Of a stretch of 64,000 bases of DNA, positions 8,610 to 17,269 are shown piece by piece (the first letter of the stretch is position 1; every line of letters starts with the position of its first letter). Below the pieces are notes generated by a model. The model made no database searches. It was not told the DNA's origin and saw nothing but the letters and a program-made list of their open reading frames with translations. The position numbers were made by a program, and so were the translations under genes. Source of the DNA: Streptomyces sp. NRRL F-4489 (lineage in GTDB: Bacteria; Actinomycetota; Actinomycetes; Streptomycetales; Streptomycetaceae); contig NZ_LLZI01000146.1 of assembly GCF_001509485.1 (NCBI RefSeq), positions 15,086 through 79,085 on the forward strand, read 5' to 3'.

Positions 8610-10798
8610 TACGCGGCCTTCCTGTTGGAGGATCCCGGTCGGTGGGCGGCCCGCCCGGCGCCGCCGCCGGTCCCGGGCCTGCCCTGTACGGTCCGTACGA
8701 GCGCGGAGACGCGGTCCGCGCGCAGTTCGTCGAGGGTCACGGCGGTCCCGCGCAGCTCCCGGGCCAGCTCGCCGGCCAGGCCCAGGCGCACCGGGCCCGC
8801 CTCGCAGTCCACCACCACCGACGCGGTGCCCGCGGCGGCCAGCAGGGCCGCCGCCCGGTGCGCCCGGACGCGCGGCTCGGGGCCGCCGGTGGCCCGGCCG
8901 TCGGTGACGACGACCAGCAGCGGGCGGCGGGACGGGTCCCGCATCCGCTCCACCCGCAGCACCTCCTGGGCCCGCAGCAGCCCCTCCGCCAGCGGCGTCC
9001 GGCCGCCGGTCGGCAGCCGCTCCAGCCGGGCCGCGCCGGCCTCCACCGACGAGGTCGGCGGCAGTGCCAGCTCGGCGCCGGAGCCCCGGAAGGTGATCAT
9101 CCCGATCTTGTCGCGCCGCTGGTACGCGTCGAGCAGCAGCGACAGCACCGCGCCCTTGACGGCGCCCATCCGCTTCCGCGCCGCCATCGACCCGGACGCG
9201 TCCACCACGAACAGCACGAGATTGCCCTCGCGCCCCTCGCGCACCGCCTCGCGCAGATCGTCCCGGCGCACCACCAGGCCGGGGCCGCGCCGCCCGCGCG
9301 CCTTCTGGTGCGGGGCCGCGGCCTGCACGGTGGCGGCCAGGTGGAGCTTGCCCAGGGCGCCCCGGGGGCGGCGGGCGCCGGTCGTCCGGCCGTGCGCGGT
9401 ACGGGCCCGGGAGCGGCGGCCGTCGGCGCCCTCGCCGAGACCCGGGACGTCCAGCCGCCGGGTGCGGAACGGCTCACCGGCCGCCACCGCGGGCGCCTCG
9501 GCGGCCGCGCCGCCCTCGGGCCGGGACCCGGCCTCGTCCTTCGCGGGCGCCGACTGGGCCTCTTCCTCGCGCTGGTGCGGAACGGGCGGCTCCTGGCGGC
9601 CGTCCGCCTGGGGAGCGTCCTCCTGCGGCGGCAGCCCGCCGCCCGGACCGTCCCCGTCCGGCCCGCCGTCCGGGCCCCCGTCCGGGCCCCCGTCCGGACC
9701 GTCCGGCTCCGGATCGTCCCCGCCATCCGCCGGGCCGTCCGGCCCGTCCTGGCCCTGCTGCTCCTCCTGGCCCGCGAACTCCTCCAGCGTCCGGTCGAGC
9801 AGGTCCTCGTCCAGACCGGGGGCGTCGAACGGCGCCCGGCGGCGGCGGTGCGGCAGCGCCAGCAGCGCCGCCTGCCGCACGTCCTCCTCCCGGACCTCGG
9901 TCCGCCCGGCCCACGCGGCCAGCGCGGTGGCGGTGCGCGCCATGACGATGTCCGCGCGCATGCCGTCCACCTCGAACGCCGCGCAGACCGCCGCGATCTG
10001 CCGCAGCGCGGTGTCCCCGAGCGCCACCGCGGGCAGCAACTCCCGGGCCGCCGCGATCCGTTCGCGCAGCGCCCGTTCCTCGTCCGCCCAGCGCGCCGCG
10101 AAGCCCGCCGGATCGGCGTCGTACGCCAGCCGCCGGCGGACCACCTCGACCCGCCGCGCCGGCTCCCGGGAGGCCGCGACCTCGACCGTCAGCCCGAAGC
10201 GGTCCAGCAACTGCGGCCGCAGCTCGCCCTCTTCGGGGTTCATGGTGCCGACGAGCAGGAAGCGGGCGGCGTGCCGCACCGAGACCCCCTCGCGCTCCAC
10301 GTAGGAGGCGCCCATGGCGGCGGCGTCCAGCAGGAGGTCGACCAGGTGGTCGTGGAGGAGGTTGACCTCGTCCACGTAGAGCACACCGCGGTGCGCGTCG
10401 GCCAGCAGGCCCGGCTCGAACGCCTTCACCCCCTCCGACAGCGCCCGTTCGATGTCCAGCGCGCCCACCAGGCGGTCCTCGGACGCGCCGACCGGCAGCT
10501 CCACCATCCGCGCCGGCCGCGACTCCGCGGCGGCCGCGCCGTGCGGTCCGTCCGGGCAGCCGGGGTCCGGCGCCTGGGGATCACAGGAGAACCGGCAGCC
10601 GGCGACCACGTCCACGGCCGGCATCAGCTCCGCCAGCCCGCGCACCATCGTCGACTTCGCGGTGCCCTTCTCGCCCCGCACCAGCACCCCGCCGATGGCC
10701 GGCGAGATGGCGTTCAGCAGCAGTCCCAGCCGCATGTCGTCCATGCCGACGACCGCCGTGAACGGGTACTGCCGGGTCGCGTTCCGCGTCATTGCCAT
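8609..10798 (-). CDS. Fused ChlI/ChlD-type AAA+ chelatase subunit (putative cobaltochelatase)
   Basis: A 729-aa protein combining an AAA+ ATPase and a VWA domain, as in Mg/Co-chelatase motor subunits. Visible are a Walker A variant RGEKGTAKSTMVRGLAELM (about residue 39), Walker B GVLYVDEVNLLHDHLVDLLLD, an acidic linker around residues 345-420 with PDGG repeats, and a C-terminal integrin-like domain with the MIDAS motif VVDASGSMAARKRM and TPLAEGLLRA. In cobalt insertion such subunits work with CobN, which is not encoded here. The start is the first of two close ATGs because GGAGG lies ten bases before it. Confidence 0.88.
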   Translation of the reverse strand: MAMTRNATRQYPFTAVVGMDDMRLGLLLNAISPAIGGVLVRGEKGTAKSTMVRGLAELMPAVDVVAGCRFSCDPQAPDPGCPDGPHGAAAAESRPARMVELPVGASEDRLVGALDIERALSEGVKAFEPGLLADAHRGVLYVDEVNLLHDHLVDLLLDAAAMGASYVEREGVSVRHAARFLLVGTMNPEEGELRPQLLDRFGLTVEVAASREPARRVEVVRRRLAYDADPAGFAARWADEERALRERIAAARELLPAVALGDTALRQIAAVCAAFEVDGMRADIVMARTATALAAWAGRTEVREEDVRQAALLALPHRRRRAPFDAPGLDEDLLDRTLEEFAGQEEQQGQDGPDGPADGGDDPEPDGPDGGPDGGPDGGPDGDGPGGGLPPQEDAPQADGRQEPPVPHQREEEAQSAPAKDEAGSRPEGGAAAEAPAVAAGEPFRTRRLDVPGLGEGADGRRSRARTAHGRTTGARRPRGALGKLHLAATVQAAAPHQKARGRRGPGLVVRRDDLREAVREGREGNLVLFVVDASGSMAARKRMGAVKGAVLSLLLDAYQRRDKIGMITFRGSGAELALPPTSSVEAGAARLERLPTGGRTPLAEGLLRAQEVLRVERMRDPSRRPLLVVVTDGRATGGPEPRVRAHRAAALLAAAGTASVVVDCEAGPVRLGLAGELARELRGTAVTLDELRADRVSALVRTVQGRPGTGGGAGRAAHRPGSSNRKAA

Positions 10799-10851
10799 GC
10801 CCTGTCGTCCTCCACCTGTCCGGCCGGCTCCTGTCGTCTCCCGCGCCGTGC

Positions 10852-12402
10852 TCACGGCGCTCCCGGAGGCACGAACGGCAGCCCCTCCGGCACCCCCTTC
10901 TCGATCAGCCGCAGCAGCCCGTCCGTGTCCGCGTGTTCCTCGATCAGATCGCCCAGCCGGTCCAGCTGCTCCTCGCGCAGCGCGCCGAAGCGGGTGTCCG
11001 GCGCCGGTACGAAGCGGCGCCCGGCCGCCCGCGCCACCTCGCGCAGGAACGCCCGCCGGAACCCGTCGCTCTCCAGCGACCCGTGCCAGTGCGTGCCCCA
11101 CACGGCGCCCACCCGGCAGCCGTCCAGGAACTCCTCGTCCCCGCCCGCCACTTCGGCGACGCCGTGGTGGATCTCGTACCCCTCCACCGGCTCGCCGAGC
11201 GCCGTACCGGACGGCCGGGCGAGGGTCTTCTCCACCGCGAACCGCACCCGGACCGGCAGCAGGCCCAGCCCCTCGACCGTGCCGGCGCGCGACTCGACCT
11301 CGTCCTCGATCCGTTCGCCGAGCATCTGGAAGCCGCCGCAGATGCCGAGCACCGGGCGGCCCTCGGCGGCCCGCCGGGCCACCGCGTCCGCCAGGCCGCG
11401 CGCCCGCAGCCACTCCAGGGCCCGGACCGTGCCCCGGGTGCCCGGCAGCACGACGAGATCCGCGTCGGCCAGCTCCTCGGGCCGGTCCACGAACCGCACC
11501 ACCACGCCCGGTTCGGCGGCCAGCGCGTCCACGTCGGTGAAGTTGGACATCAGCGGGACGGCGCAGACCGCGACCCGGAGGATGTCCTCGCCGGCCGGCG
11601 GCGCCACCACCGACTCGCGGACCGCCCCGCGCAGCGACACGTTCAGCCCGTCCTCCTCGTCGATGCCCAGCCCGTGGGCGTACGGCAGCACGCCGAAGGT
11701 CTGCCGCCCGGTGAGCGAGCGCAGCATCTCCAGACCGGGCTCCAGCAGCGTGACATCGCCGCGGAACTTGTTGACGAGGTACCCGGCGAGCAGGCCCTGG
11801 TCCTCGGCGGACAGCAGCGCGGTGGTCCCGAAGAACGACGCGAAGACGCCGCCGCGGTCGATGTCGCCGACCACCACGACCGGGAGGCGGGCGGCCCGGG
11901 CCAGGCCCATGTTGACGATGTCGGTGCGGCGCAGATTGATCTCGGCGGGGGAGCCGGCGCCCTCGCAGATCACCGCGTCATGGGTGCGCCGCAGCTCCGC
12001 CAGGCAGTCGGTGACGGTGCCGAGCAACTGCTCCTGCCGCCCCTGGTGGTAGCCGCGCGCACTCAGCTCGCCCACCGGCTTGCCGAGCAGCACCACCTGG
12101 CTGGAGCGGTCGCTGCCCGGCTTGAGCAGGACCGGGTTCATCAGCGCGGTCGGCTCGATCCGGGCCGCGGCGGCCTGCATCGCCTGCGCCCGGCCGATCT
12201 CCGCGCCCTCCCGGGTCACGAAGGAGTTCAGCGACATGTTCTGCGCCTTGAACGGCGCCACCGAGACGCCCTGGCGCACCAGCCAGCGGCAGATGCCGGC
12301 GGTCACCACGCTCTTGCCGGCGTCGGACGTCGTCCCGGCGACCAGCAGCCCGCCGCCCTGGGGTCCGCCGCCCACTTGGCCGTTCACCTGTTGCCCGTTC
12401 AC
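10852..12402 (-). CDS. cobQ: Cobyric acid synthase
   Basis: Glutamine-dependent amidase (516 aa) that adds four amide groups to adenosylcobyrinate a,c-diamide. The N-terminal ATPase has VAGTTSDAGKSVVTAGI and KAQNMSLNSFV. The C-terminal glutamine amidotransferase has LPGTRGTVRALEWLR, the catalytic cysteine in PVLGICGGFQMLG, and the histidines of GYEIHHG and WGTHWHGSLE. The GTG start overlaps the cobD stop (GTGA) and has GGGAGG eight bases upstream. Codons 2-8 are a small duplication (VNGQQVNGQ). The gap to the chelatase gene is only 53 bases. Confidence 0.95.
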   Translation of the reverse strand: MNGQQVNGQVGGGPQGGGLLVAGTTSDAGKSVVTAGICRWLVRQGVSVAPFKAQNMSLNSFVTREGAEIGRAQAMQAAAARIEPTALMNPVLLKPGSDRSSQVVLLGKPVGELSARGYHQGRQEQLLGTVTDCLAELRRTHDAVICEGAGSPAEINLRRTDIVNMGLARAARLPVVVVGDIDRGGVFASFFGTTALLSAEDQGLLAGYLVNKFRGDVTLLEPGLEMLRSLTGRQTFGVLPYAHGLGIDEEDGLNVSLRGAVRESVVAPPAGEDILRVAVCAVPLMSNFTDVDALAAEPGVVVRFVDRPEELADADLVVLPGTRGTVRALEWLRARGLADAVARRAAEGRPVLGICGGFQMLGERIEDEVESRAGTVEGLGLLPVRVRFAVEKTLARPSGTALGEPVEGYEIHHGVAEVAGGDEEFLDGCRVGAVWGTHWHGSLESDGFRRAFLREVARAAGRRFVPAPDTRFGALREEQLDRLGDLIEEHADTDGLLRLIEKGVPEGLPFVPPGAP

Positions 12403-13370
12403 CGGGGTGTCCTCCCGCTCTCGCTCCCGCGCCGCAGCGCGCCCGCCGCCAGCCGTCCGGCGACCGTGGCCCCGAGGGCCAGCAGCCCCACCCGCCGGGA
12501 GAGCCGCACCGCCCGCTCGATGTCGGGCACCGCCGGCGGCCGCGCCCCGCCGTTGAGCACCGGCCGGTGCTCCACCCGCCCGCCGTACGCCAGCGTGCCG
12601 CCCAGCCGGACGCCCAGCGCCCCGGCGAACGACGCCTCCACCGGGCCCGCGTTCGGGCTCGGGTGGGACGGGCCGTCCGCCCGCCAGGCCCGCAGCGCAC
12701 CGCGCCGGTCCGGGCCCGCCAGTACGGTCAGCGCCGCGGTCAGCCGGGAGCCGGGCCAGCCGGCGACATCGTCCAGGCGGGCCGCCGCCCAGCCGAACCG
12801 CCGGTAGCGCGGCGACTTGTGACCGACCATCGCGTCCAGGGTGTTCACCGCGCGGAACGCCACCAGGCCGGGCACGCCGCCCAGCGCGCCCCACACCAGG
12901 GCGCCGACCACCGCGTCGGAGGTGTTCTCGGCGACCGACTCCACCACCGCGCGGGCCATCTGCGGCCCGTCCAGCGCCTGCGGATCGCGGCCGCACAGAT
13001 GCGGCAGGCGGGCCCGCGCCGCCGCCAGGTCGTCCGCGGCCAGTGCCGCGCCCACGGTCCGGGCCTCCCGGCCCAGCGAGGTGCCGCCCAGGACCGCCCA
13101 GACCGCCGCCGCGGTCAGCGCCGTGCGGGCGCCCGGCCGGTGGCGTACGGCGCGCTCCAGCGCCCAGGCGCCGGCGGCCGCGCCGCCCGCGCACAGCGCC
13201 GTGTGGAGGGCACCACAGCCGCGGTGGTCGCGCCACAGGCGGCGTTCGGCGGCGGCCGCGGCCCGGCCGAACGCGGCCACCGGATGGCCGCGCCGGGGGT
13301 CCGCCGCGATCAGGTCACCGAGGAAGCCGAGGGCCGCGCCGCACGCATATCCCGCGTGTTCGCCGCGCAT
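12399..13370 (-). CDS. cobD: Adenosylcobinamide-phosphate synthase CobD/CbiB
   Basis: Integral membrane enzyme (323 aa) that joins the aminopropanol moiety to adenosylcobyric acid. Family features are FLGDLIAADPRRGHPVAAFGR near the N-terminus, VVESVAENTSDAVVGALVWGALGGVPG, NTLDAMVGHKSPRYRRFGWAAARLDDV and SPNAGPVEASFAGALGVRLGG. Several hydrophobic helices are present. It is the first gene of the leftward cob operon and lies about 110 bases after the cobalamin riboswitch, so the whole operon should be shut off when the vitamin is abundant. Confidence 0.95.
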   Translation of the reverse strand: MRGEHAGYACGAALGFLGDLIAADPRRGHPVAAFGRAAAAAERRLWRDHRGCGALHTALCAGGAAAGAWALERAVRHRPGARTALTAAAVWAVLGGTSLGREARTVGAALAADDLAAARARLPHLCGRDPQALDGPQMARAVVESVAENTSDAVVGALVWGALGGVPGLVAFRAVNTLDAMVGHKSPRYRRFGWAAARLDDVAGWPGSRLTAALTVLAGPDRRGALRAWRADGPSHPSPNAGPVEASFAGALGVRLGGTLAYGGRVEHRPVLNGGARPPAVPDIERAVRLSRRVGLLALGATVAGRLAAGALRRGSESGRTPR

Positions 13371-13479
13371 CGGTCAGGCCGCCGTCCGCCCCCGAAGGGA
13401 CCCTGCGGCAGCGGGCAGTGGGGCTCTCGACGGGCAGCCGGGCATGGTGGTATGTCCTCACTCAGGGTCCGCGCCCTGG

Positions 13480-13670
13480 CTCGACGTGACGGCGACCAGA
13501 GTCTCCTGGCTCCCGGATCGGCGCCGCCCCCTGGCCTTCCCGCCCGTAGCGCGTACGGGCCGTGGCCCTCTTTCGGAGGGGCGCTCCCCGGTGACAGTGG
13601 CGGGACCGCGCCGGATTCGCACCGGACTTCCTCTGCTGTCGCCGATTGGCCCCGGCAGTCCACCACGGTC
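13480..13670 (-). promoter_or_regulatory. Cobalamin (AdoCbl) riboswitch
   Basis: Reverse-strand leader of the cob operon with the conserved cobalamin-aptamer elements. The B12-box GGAAGTCCGGTGCGAATCCG reads from 13631 down to about 13612, followed by the GCCACTG box at 13601-13595. Further down, GGGAAGGCCAGG and GGGAGCCAGGAGACTCTGGTC-type sequence occupy about 13552-13490. The element lies upstream of cobD. In Streptomyces such elements generally act by hiding the ribosome site or by termination; which applies here was not worked out. Confidence 0.93.
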
Positions 13671-13833
13671 CGCGAAGGCCCGTCAACTCGCCCTTGACCT
13701 GCGACGCTGCCCCGCCGCCCGCCCTGTGTCCGACACCACAGGCCGCCGCTGCGCGGACGGGGCGCCCGGGGGAGCGGCCGCAGCCGCGCCCACCGGACGC
13801 CCCGTCCGCCGCCGGATCCGCCGGCGCGGGTGC

Positions 13834-14070
13834 TCAGGTGGCGACGATGAGGTAGATCCCGTACGCCACCGCCGCCGCGCAGAGCGCGAAGGCCACCAGG
13901 GCCCCGGCGCGCGCCCCGGCGCCCGGCGCCGTCGTGGCCGCCGCCTCGCCGTCCGCGGCCGGCTTGCGGGAGGTGCCGACGATGCCGACGGTGAACAGGC
14001 CCACGATCCCGACCGTCACCGCGAGGCTGACGCCGAAGACCTGGCCGAGAGCTGCCCAGTCGATGTGCAT
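13834..14070 (-). CDS. Small membrane protein paired with the phosphate transporter
   Basis: A 78-aa protein with two predicted membrane helices: VFGVSLAVTVGIVGLFTVGIVG near residue 12 and GALVAFALCAAAVAYGIYLIV at the C-terminus. They are separated by an Ala/Gly-rich loop. It begins 40 bases after the pit stop codon on the same strand and is probably cotranscribed. A similar small gene accompanies pitH2 (SCO1845) in S. coelicolor, from memory. An accessory role in phosphate transport is inferred only from position. Confidence 0.8.
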   Translation of the reverse strand: MHIDWAALGQVFGVSLAVTVGIVGLFTVGIVGTSRKPAADGEAAATTAPGAGARAGALVAFALCAAAVAYGIYLIVAT

Positions 14071-14110
14071 GAAGGAGTCCTTGGGGTCCGTGGAAGGGGT
14101 GGCCGGGCCG

Positions 14111-15388
14111 TCAGGGGGCGGTGGCCGGAGCGGGCCGGGCGGCGGCCGCCACGGCGTCGGAGGCGGTCAGCGCGTCGGAAGCGGACGGGGTGTCCACGGC
14201 CCGTACGGCCGCGGCGACCGGGCCGGCCGGGGGCGGGGAGACGGTCTGCAGCGCGGTGGTGACGACACCGGCCGGCTCGGCCGCCGGGCCCTCGTTGACG
14301 TTGGTGTGGTCCACCGGCTTGCGCCGGGACGCCGCCCAGATGCCGCCGCAGACCGCCAGGGCCAGGACGGCGACCGCCGCCACGCCCCAGGTGCCCTGGT
14401 CGGCGAGGAACGCCGCGCCGGCCGAGACCAGACCGGCGGCCGGCAGCGTCAGCCCCCAGGCCGCGACCATCCGCCCGGCCGTGGACCAGCGCACCACCCC
14501 GCCCTTGCGGCCCAGGCCCGAGCCCATCACCGAGCCGGAGCAGACCTGGGTGGTGGAGAGCGCGAAGCCGAGGTGCGAGGAGGCCAGGATGGTGGCCGCG
14601 GCGCCGGTCTGGGCGGCGAAGCCCTGCGGCGGCTGGATGTCGGTGATGCCCTTGCCCATGGTGCGGATGATCCGCCAGCCGCCGAGGTACGTGCCGAGCG
14701 CGATGGCCAGGCCCGCGGAGGCGATCACCCACATCGGCGGGTCGGAGTGCGGGGCGATGACCCCGCCGGTGATCAGCGCGAGGGTGATCACGCCCATCGT
14801 CTTCTGCGCGTCGTTGGTGCCGTGGGCCAGCGAGACCAGCGCGGCCGAGGCGATCTGCCCGGCACGGTAGCCCTTGGCGGTGTCGGCCTCGGCCCGGCCG
14901 CGCGCCAGCCGGTAGGTGAGGCGGGTCGCCGCCATCGCGGCCAGACCGGCCACGAACGGCGCGGCCACCGCGGGGATGAGGACCTTCATCACGACGGCCT
15001 CGCCGTGCACGCCGCCGGTGCCCACGGACACCAGCGTCGCGCCGATCAGACCACCGAAGAGGGCGTGGGAGGAGCTGGAGGGGAGGCCGGCGAGCCAGGT
15101 CAGGAGGTTCCACACGATGGCCCCGACCAGGCCGGCGAAGATCACTTCGGGCCGGATGCCGGCGCTTTCGTCGATGATGCCGCCGGAGATGGTCTTGGCC
15201 ACCTCAACGGAGAGGAACGCCCCGACGAGATTGAGTCCCGCCGACATCGCCACCGCGGCCTTGGGTCGCAGAGCCCCGGTGGAGATGGTGGTGGCCATTG
15301 CGTTGGCCGTGTCGTGGAAGCCGTTCGTAAAGTCGAACACCAAGGCCGTGACGATCACGATCCCGATGAGAAGCGTGATGTGTTCCAT
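14111..15388 (-). CDS. PiT-family inorganic phosphate transporter (PitH2-like)
   Basis: Low-affinity phosphate permease (425 aa) driven by cation symport. The N-terminal signature VFDFTNGFHDTANAMATTISTG and the repeated C-terminal signature LVSLAHGTNDAQKTMGV are the two PiT motifs. About ten hydrophobic helices are visible, followed by a long Ala/Pro-rich cytoplasmic tail from about residue 360. The gene leads a two-gene leftward operon with the 78-aa membrane protein. Two adjacent PHO-box repeats 50-70 bases upstream of the ATG imply control by PhoR-PhoP. Confidence 0.93.
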   Translation of the reverse strand: MEHITLLIGIVIVTALVFDFTNGFHDTANAMATTISTGALRPKAAVAMSAGLNLVGAFLSVEVAKTISGGIIDESAGIRPEVIFAGLVGAIVWNLLTWLAGLPSSSSHALFGGLIGATLVSVGTGGVHGEAVVMKVLIPAVAAPFVAGLAAMAATRLTYRLARGRAEADTAKGYRAGQIASAALVSLAHGTNDAQKTMGVITLALITGGVIAPHSDPPMWVIASAGLAIALGTYLGGWRIIRTMGKGITDIQPPQGFAAQTGAAATILASSHLGFALSTTQVCSGSVMGSGLGRKGGVVRWSTAGRMVAAWGLTLPAAGLVSAGAAFLADQGTWGVAAVAVLALAVCGGIWAASRRKPVDHTNVNEGPAAEPAGVVTTALQTVSPPPAGPVAAAVRAVDTPSASDALTASDAVAAAARPAPATAP

Positions 15389-15437
15389 TCACCCAGGCAA
15401 TCCGTTCGATGGTCAGTGTCGTCGGGACCGTACGGAC

Positions 15438-15459
15438 GGCGGGTGAACGGGAGGTGAAC
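15438..15459 (-). promoter_or_regulatory. PHO box (PhoP operator) upstream of the phosphate transporter
   Basis: On the reverse strand two contiguous 11-bp direct repeats, GTTCACCTCCC (15459-15449) and GTTCACCCGCC (15448-15438), match the Streptomyces PHO-box pattern of GTTCACC cores spaced 11 bases apart. They lie about 50 bases before the pit start codon, the usual place for PhoP control. Confidence 0.85.
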
Positions 15460-15526
15460 TGGGCCGGGCGCCGCGGTGACACCCCCGCAGGGTTCACGCG
15501 GAGGTGCCTCAGCCGTCACTTCCGCC

Positions 15527-16258
15527 TCATCCGTTGGCGAACTTCCTGAGCTGCGCCGGGGTCCCGTTCCAGCGGTCCTGATCACCGGGCAGCGGCCCGC
15601 GGGCGGCGTACTGCCGGATGCTCGCCACTCTCCAGCCGGCCGGCGGCCGCGCGGCGCCGGTGTAGTCCGCCAGCCACAGCGGATGGGTCGCGCCGAAGGC
15701 CCGGCTGCCGCCGGTGCAGCGGTTCCACCAGGGGGCGGTCGTGTAGATCACCGGACGCCGGCCGGTGGCGCGCCGCACCTCGTCGCTGAACGCCCGTATC
15801 CAGCGCACCAGCGCCGCCCGGCCGAGCCCGTAGCAGGGCTTCCCGGCGCGGTACGGGTTGCGCTCGATGTCCAGGGCCGGCGGCAGCGTCCAGCCGTCCC
15901 GCTTCCAGTGGCCGCCGTGGGCCAGGAAGAACCGGGCCTGCCGGGTGCCGGACGAGGCGCTGGGCACCGCGAAGTGGTAGGCGCCGCGCAGCAGTCCGGC
16001 CGCCCGCGCGCCGCGGGACTGCGCGGCGAAGGACGGGCTGCGGTAGCTGTGCGACTCGGTGGCCTTGATGTAGACGAACCGCGCGCCCTTGGCGCGCGCC
16101 GCCCGCCAGTCGATGTGCTTCTGGTGCGCGGAGATGTCGTGCCCCAGGGGCCGGGCGTCGGCCCGCGCGGGCTGTGCGGTGAGTGCGGTACCGGCCAGGG
16201 ACGCCGCGGCTATCGCGGCCGCCAGTCCGGCCCGGGAGGTGGAGAGGTCACACGTCAT
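15527..16258 (-). CDS. Secreted GH25 lysozyme (muramidase)
   Basis: Glycoside hydrolase family 25 enzyme (243 aa) that cleaves N-acetylmuramic acid bonds of peptidoglycan. An N-terminal signal peptide (GLAAAIAAASLAGTALTAQPARA) precedes the catalytic barrel. Active-site markers are GHDISAHQKHIDW, VYIKATES, GAYHFAVP, the acid pair in ALDIERNPY and RPVIYTTAPWW. The ATG at 16258 has a GGGGGA ribosome site; the longer frame to 16300 lacks one. It is divergent from the aldolase gene, with an inverted repeat between them. Confidence 0.9.
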   Translation of the reverse strand: MTCDLSTSRAGLAAAIAAASLAGTALTAQPARADARPLGHDISAHQKHIDWRAARAKGARFVYIKATESHSYRSPSFAAQSRGARAAGLLRGAYHFAVPSASSGTRQARFFLAHGGHWKRDGWTLPPALDIERNPYRAGKPCYGLGRAALVRWIRAFSDEVRRATGRRPVIYTTAPWWNRCTGGSRAFGATHPLWLADYTGAARPPAGWRVASIRQYAARGPLPGDQDRWNGTPAQLRKFANG

Positions 16259-16315
16259 GGATTCCCCCTTGGCGAGGACATGTGGGGGGTGGCCGTTCAC
16301 TCGACGTTAACGGAT

Positions 16316-16337
16316 GATCGACGCAAGGTGGTCGATC
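16316..16337. promoter_or_regulatory. Inverted repeat in the lysozyme/aldolase divergent region
   Basis: GATCGAC (16316-16322) and GTCGATC (16331-16337) form a perfect 7-bp dyad with an eight-base spacer. A TAACGT on the reverse strand just beyond (16309-16304) could be the -10 of the lysozyme gene. The dyad is a candidate operator; the regulator is unknown. Confidence 0.45.
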
Positions 16338-16490
16338 TCCGGCCAATCGCCCGTAGCGTGCTAGCTCTCCCCATATGGCGGATACCGGACAGGTGGTGCC
16401 GTGGCGTACCGTGCCCCGGCCCGCTCGTACGGTGTCGTGCACCGCCCTCGTGCGTATCCAGCACGCCCGCCGCACCGCACCGGAGGACCC

Positions 16491-17159
16491 ATGCAGGACC
16501 ACCCCGAATCCCTCGCCGACGCCTGGGCCGAGCTCGTCGCCACCGCCCGCCGCACCGCCGCCGACGGCCTCGTCGCCGGCACCTCCGGCAACGTCTCGGT
16601 CCGCGTCCGGGACACCGTCCTCGTCACGCCCAGCGGCGTCCCCTACGACCGGCTCCGCCCCTCCGACGCCACCGCGGTCGACCTCGACGGCCGCCAGGTC
16701 ATCGGCCGGCTCCGCCCGACCAGCGAACTCCCGCTCCACCTGGCCGTCTACCGCGCCACCACGGCCACCGCCGTGGTGCACACCCACGCCCCGCACGCCA
16801 CCGCCGTCTCCACCCTCGTCGACGAACTCCCGGCCATCCACTACATGGCCGGCGCGCTCGGCGGCCCGGTCCGCGTCGCCCCCTACGCGCTCTACGGCAG
16901 CGACGAGCTGGCCGCCCACGCGCTCACCGCCCTGCGCGACCGCAGCGGCGTCCTGCTGCGCAACCACGGCACCCTCACCCACGGCACCGGCCTCGCCCAG
17001 GCCCTGGACCGCACCGCCCAGCTGGAGTGGATGTGCCGGGTCTGGCTCCTGGCCCGTTCGGTGCCCGGTCTCACCCCGACCCTGCTCTCCGACGCCGAGC
17101 TGGCCGAGGCCACCGAACGGCTGCGCGGCTACGGCCAGCCCGCCGACGGCCCCGCCTGA
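16491..17159 (+). CDS. Class II aldolase/adducin family protein
   Basis: Zinc-dependent aldolase-fold protein (222 aa), closest in pattern to L-fuculose-phosphate aldolases. Features are GTSGNVSVRV at residue 28, VTPSGVPYDRL, the catalytic glutamate region TSELPLHLAVYRA, the zinc histidines in VVHTHAPHATAVS and the third histidine in LLRNHGTLTHG. The ATG at 16491 is preceded by GGAGG at 16482, which decides against the earlier start at 16401. The substrate cannot be specified; methylthioribulose-phosphate dehydratases share this fold. Confidence 0.87.
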   Translation: MQDHPESLADAWAELVATARRTAADGLVAGTSGNVSVRVRDTVLVTPSGVPYDRLRPSDATAVDLDGRQVIGRLRPTSELPLHLAVYRATTATAVVHTHAPHATAVSTLVDELPAIHYMAGALGGPVRVAPYALYGSDELAAHALTALRDRSGVLLRNHGTLTHGTGLAQALDRTAQLEWMCRVWLLARSVPGLTPTLLSDAELAEATERLRGYGQPADGPA

Positions 17160-17269
17160 GCGGCCGCACCGCCTCCGGCCGTCCCCACGCGCCGTACAAC
17201 GCCGCTGGTCCGGGCCCCGGTACCGACGCCCGGTGGCCGGGACCGGCGGGTCATGCGCACACTGGAGGG

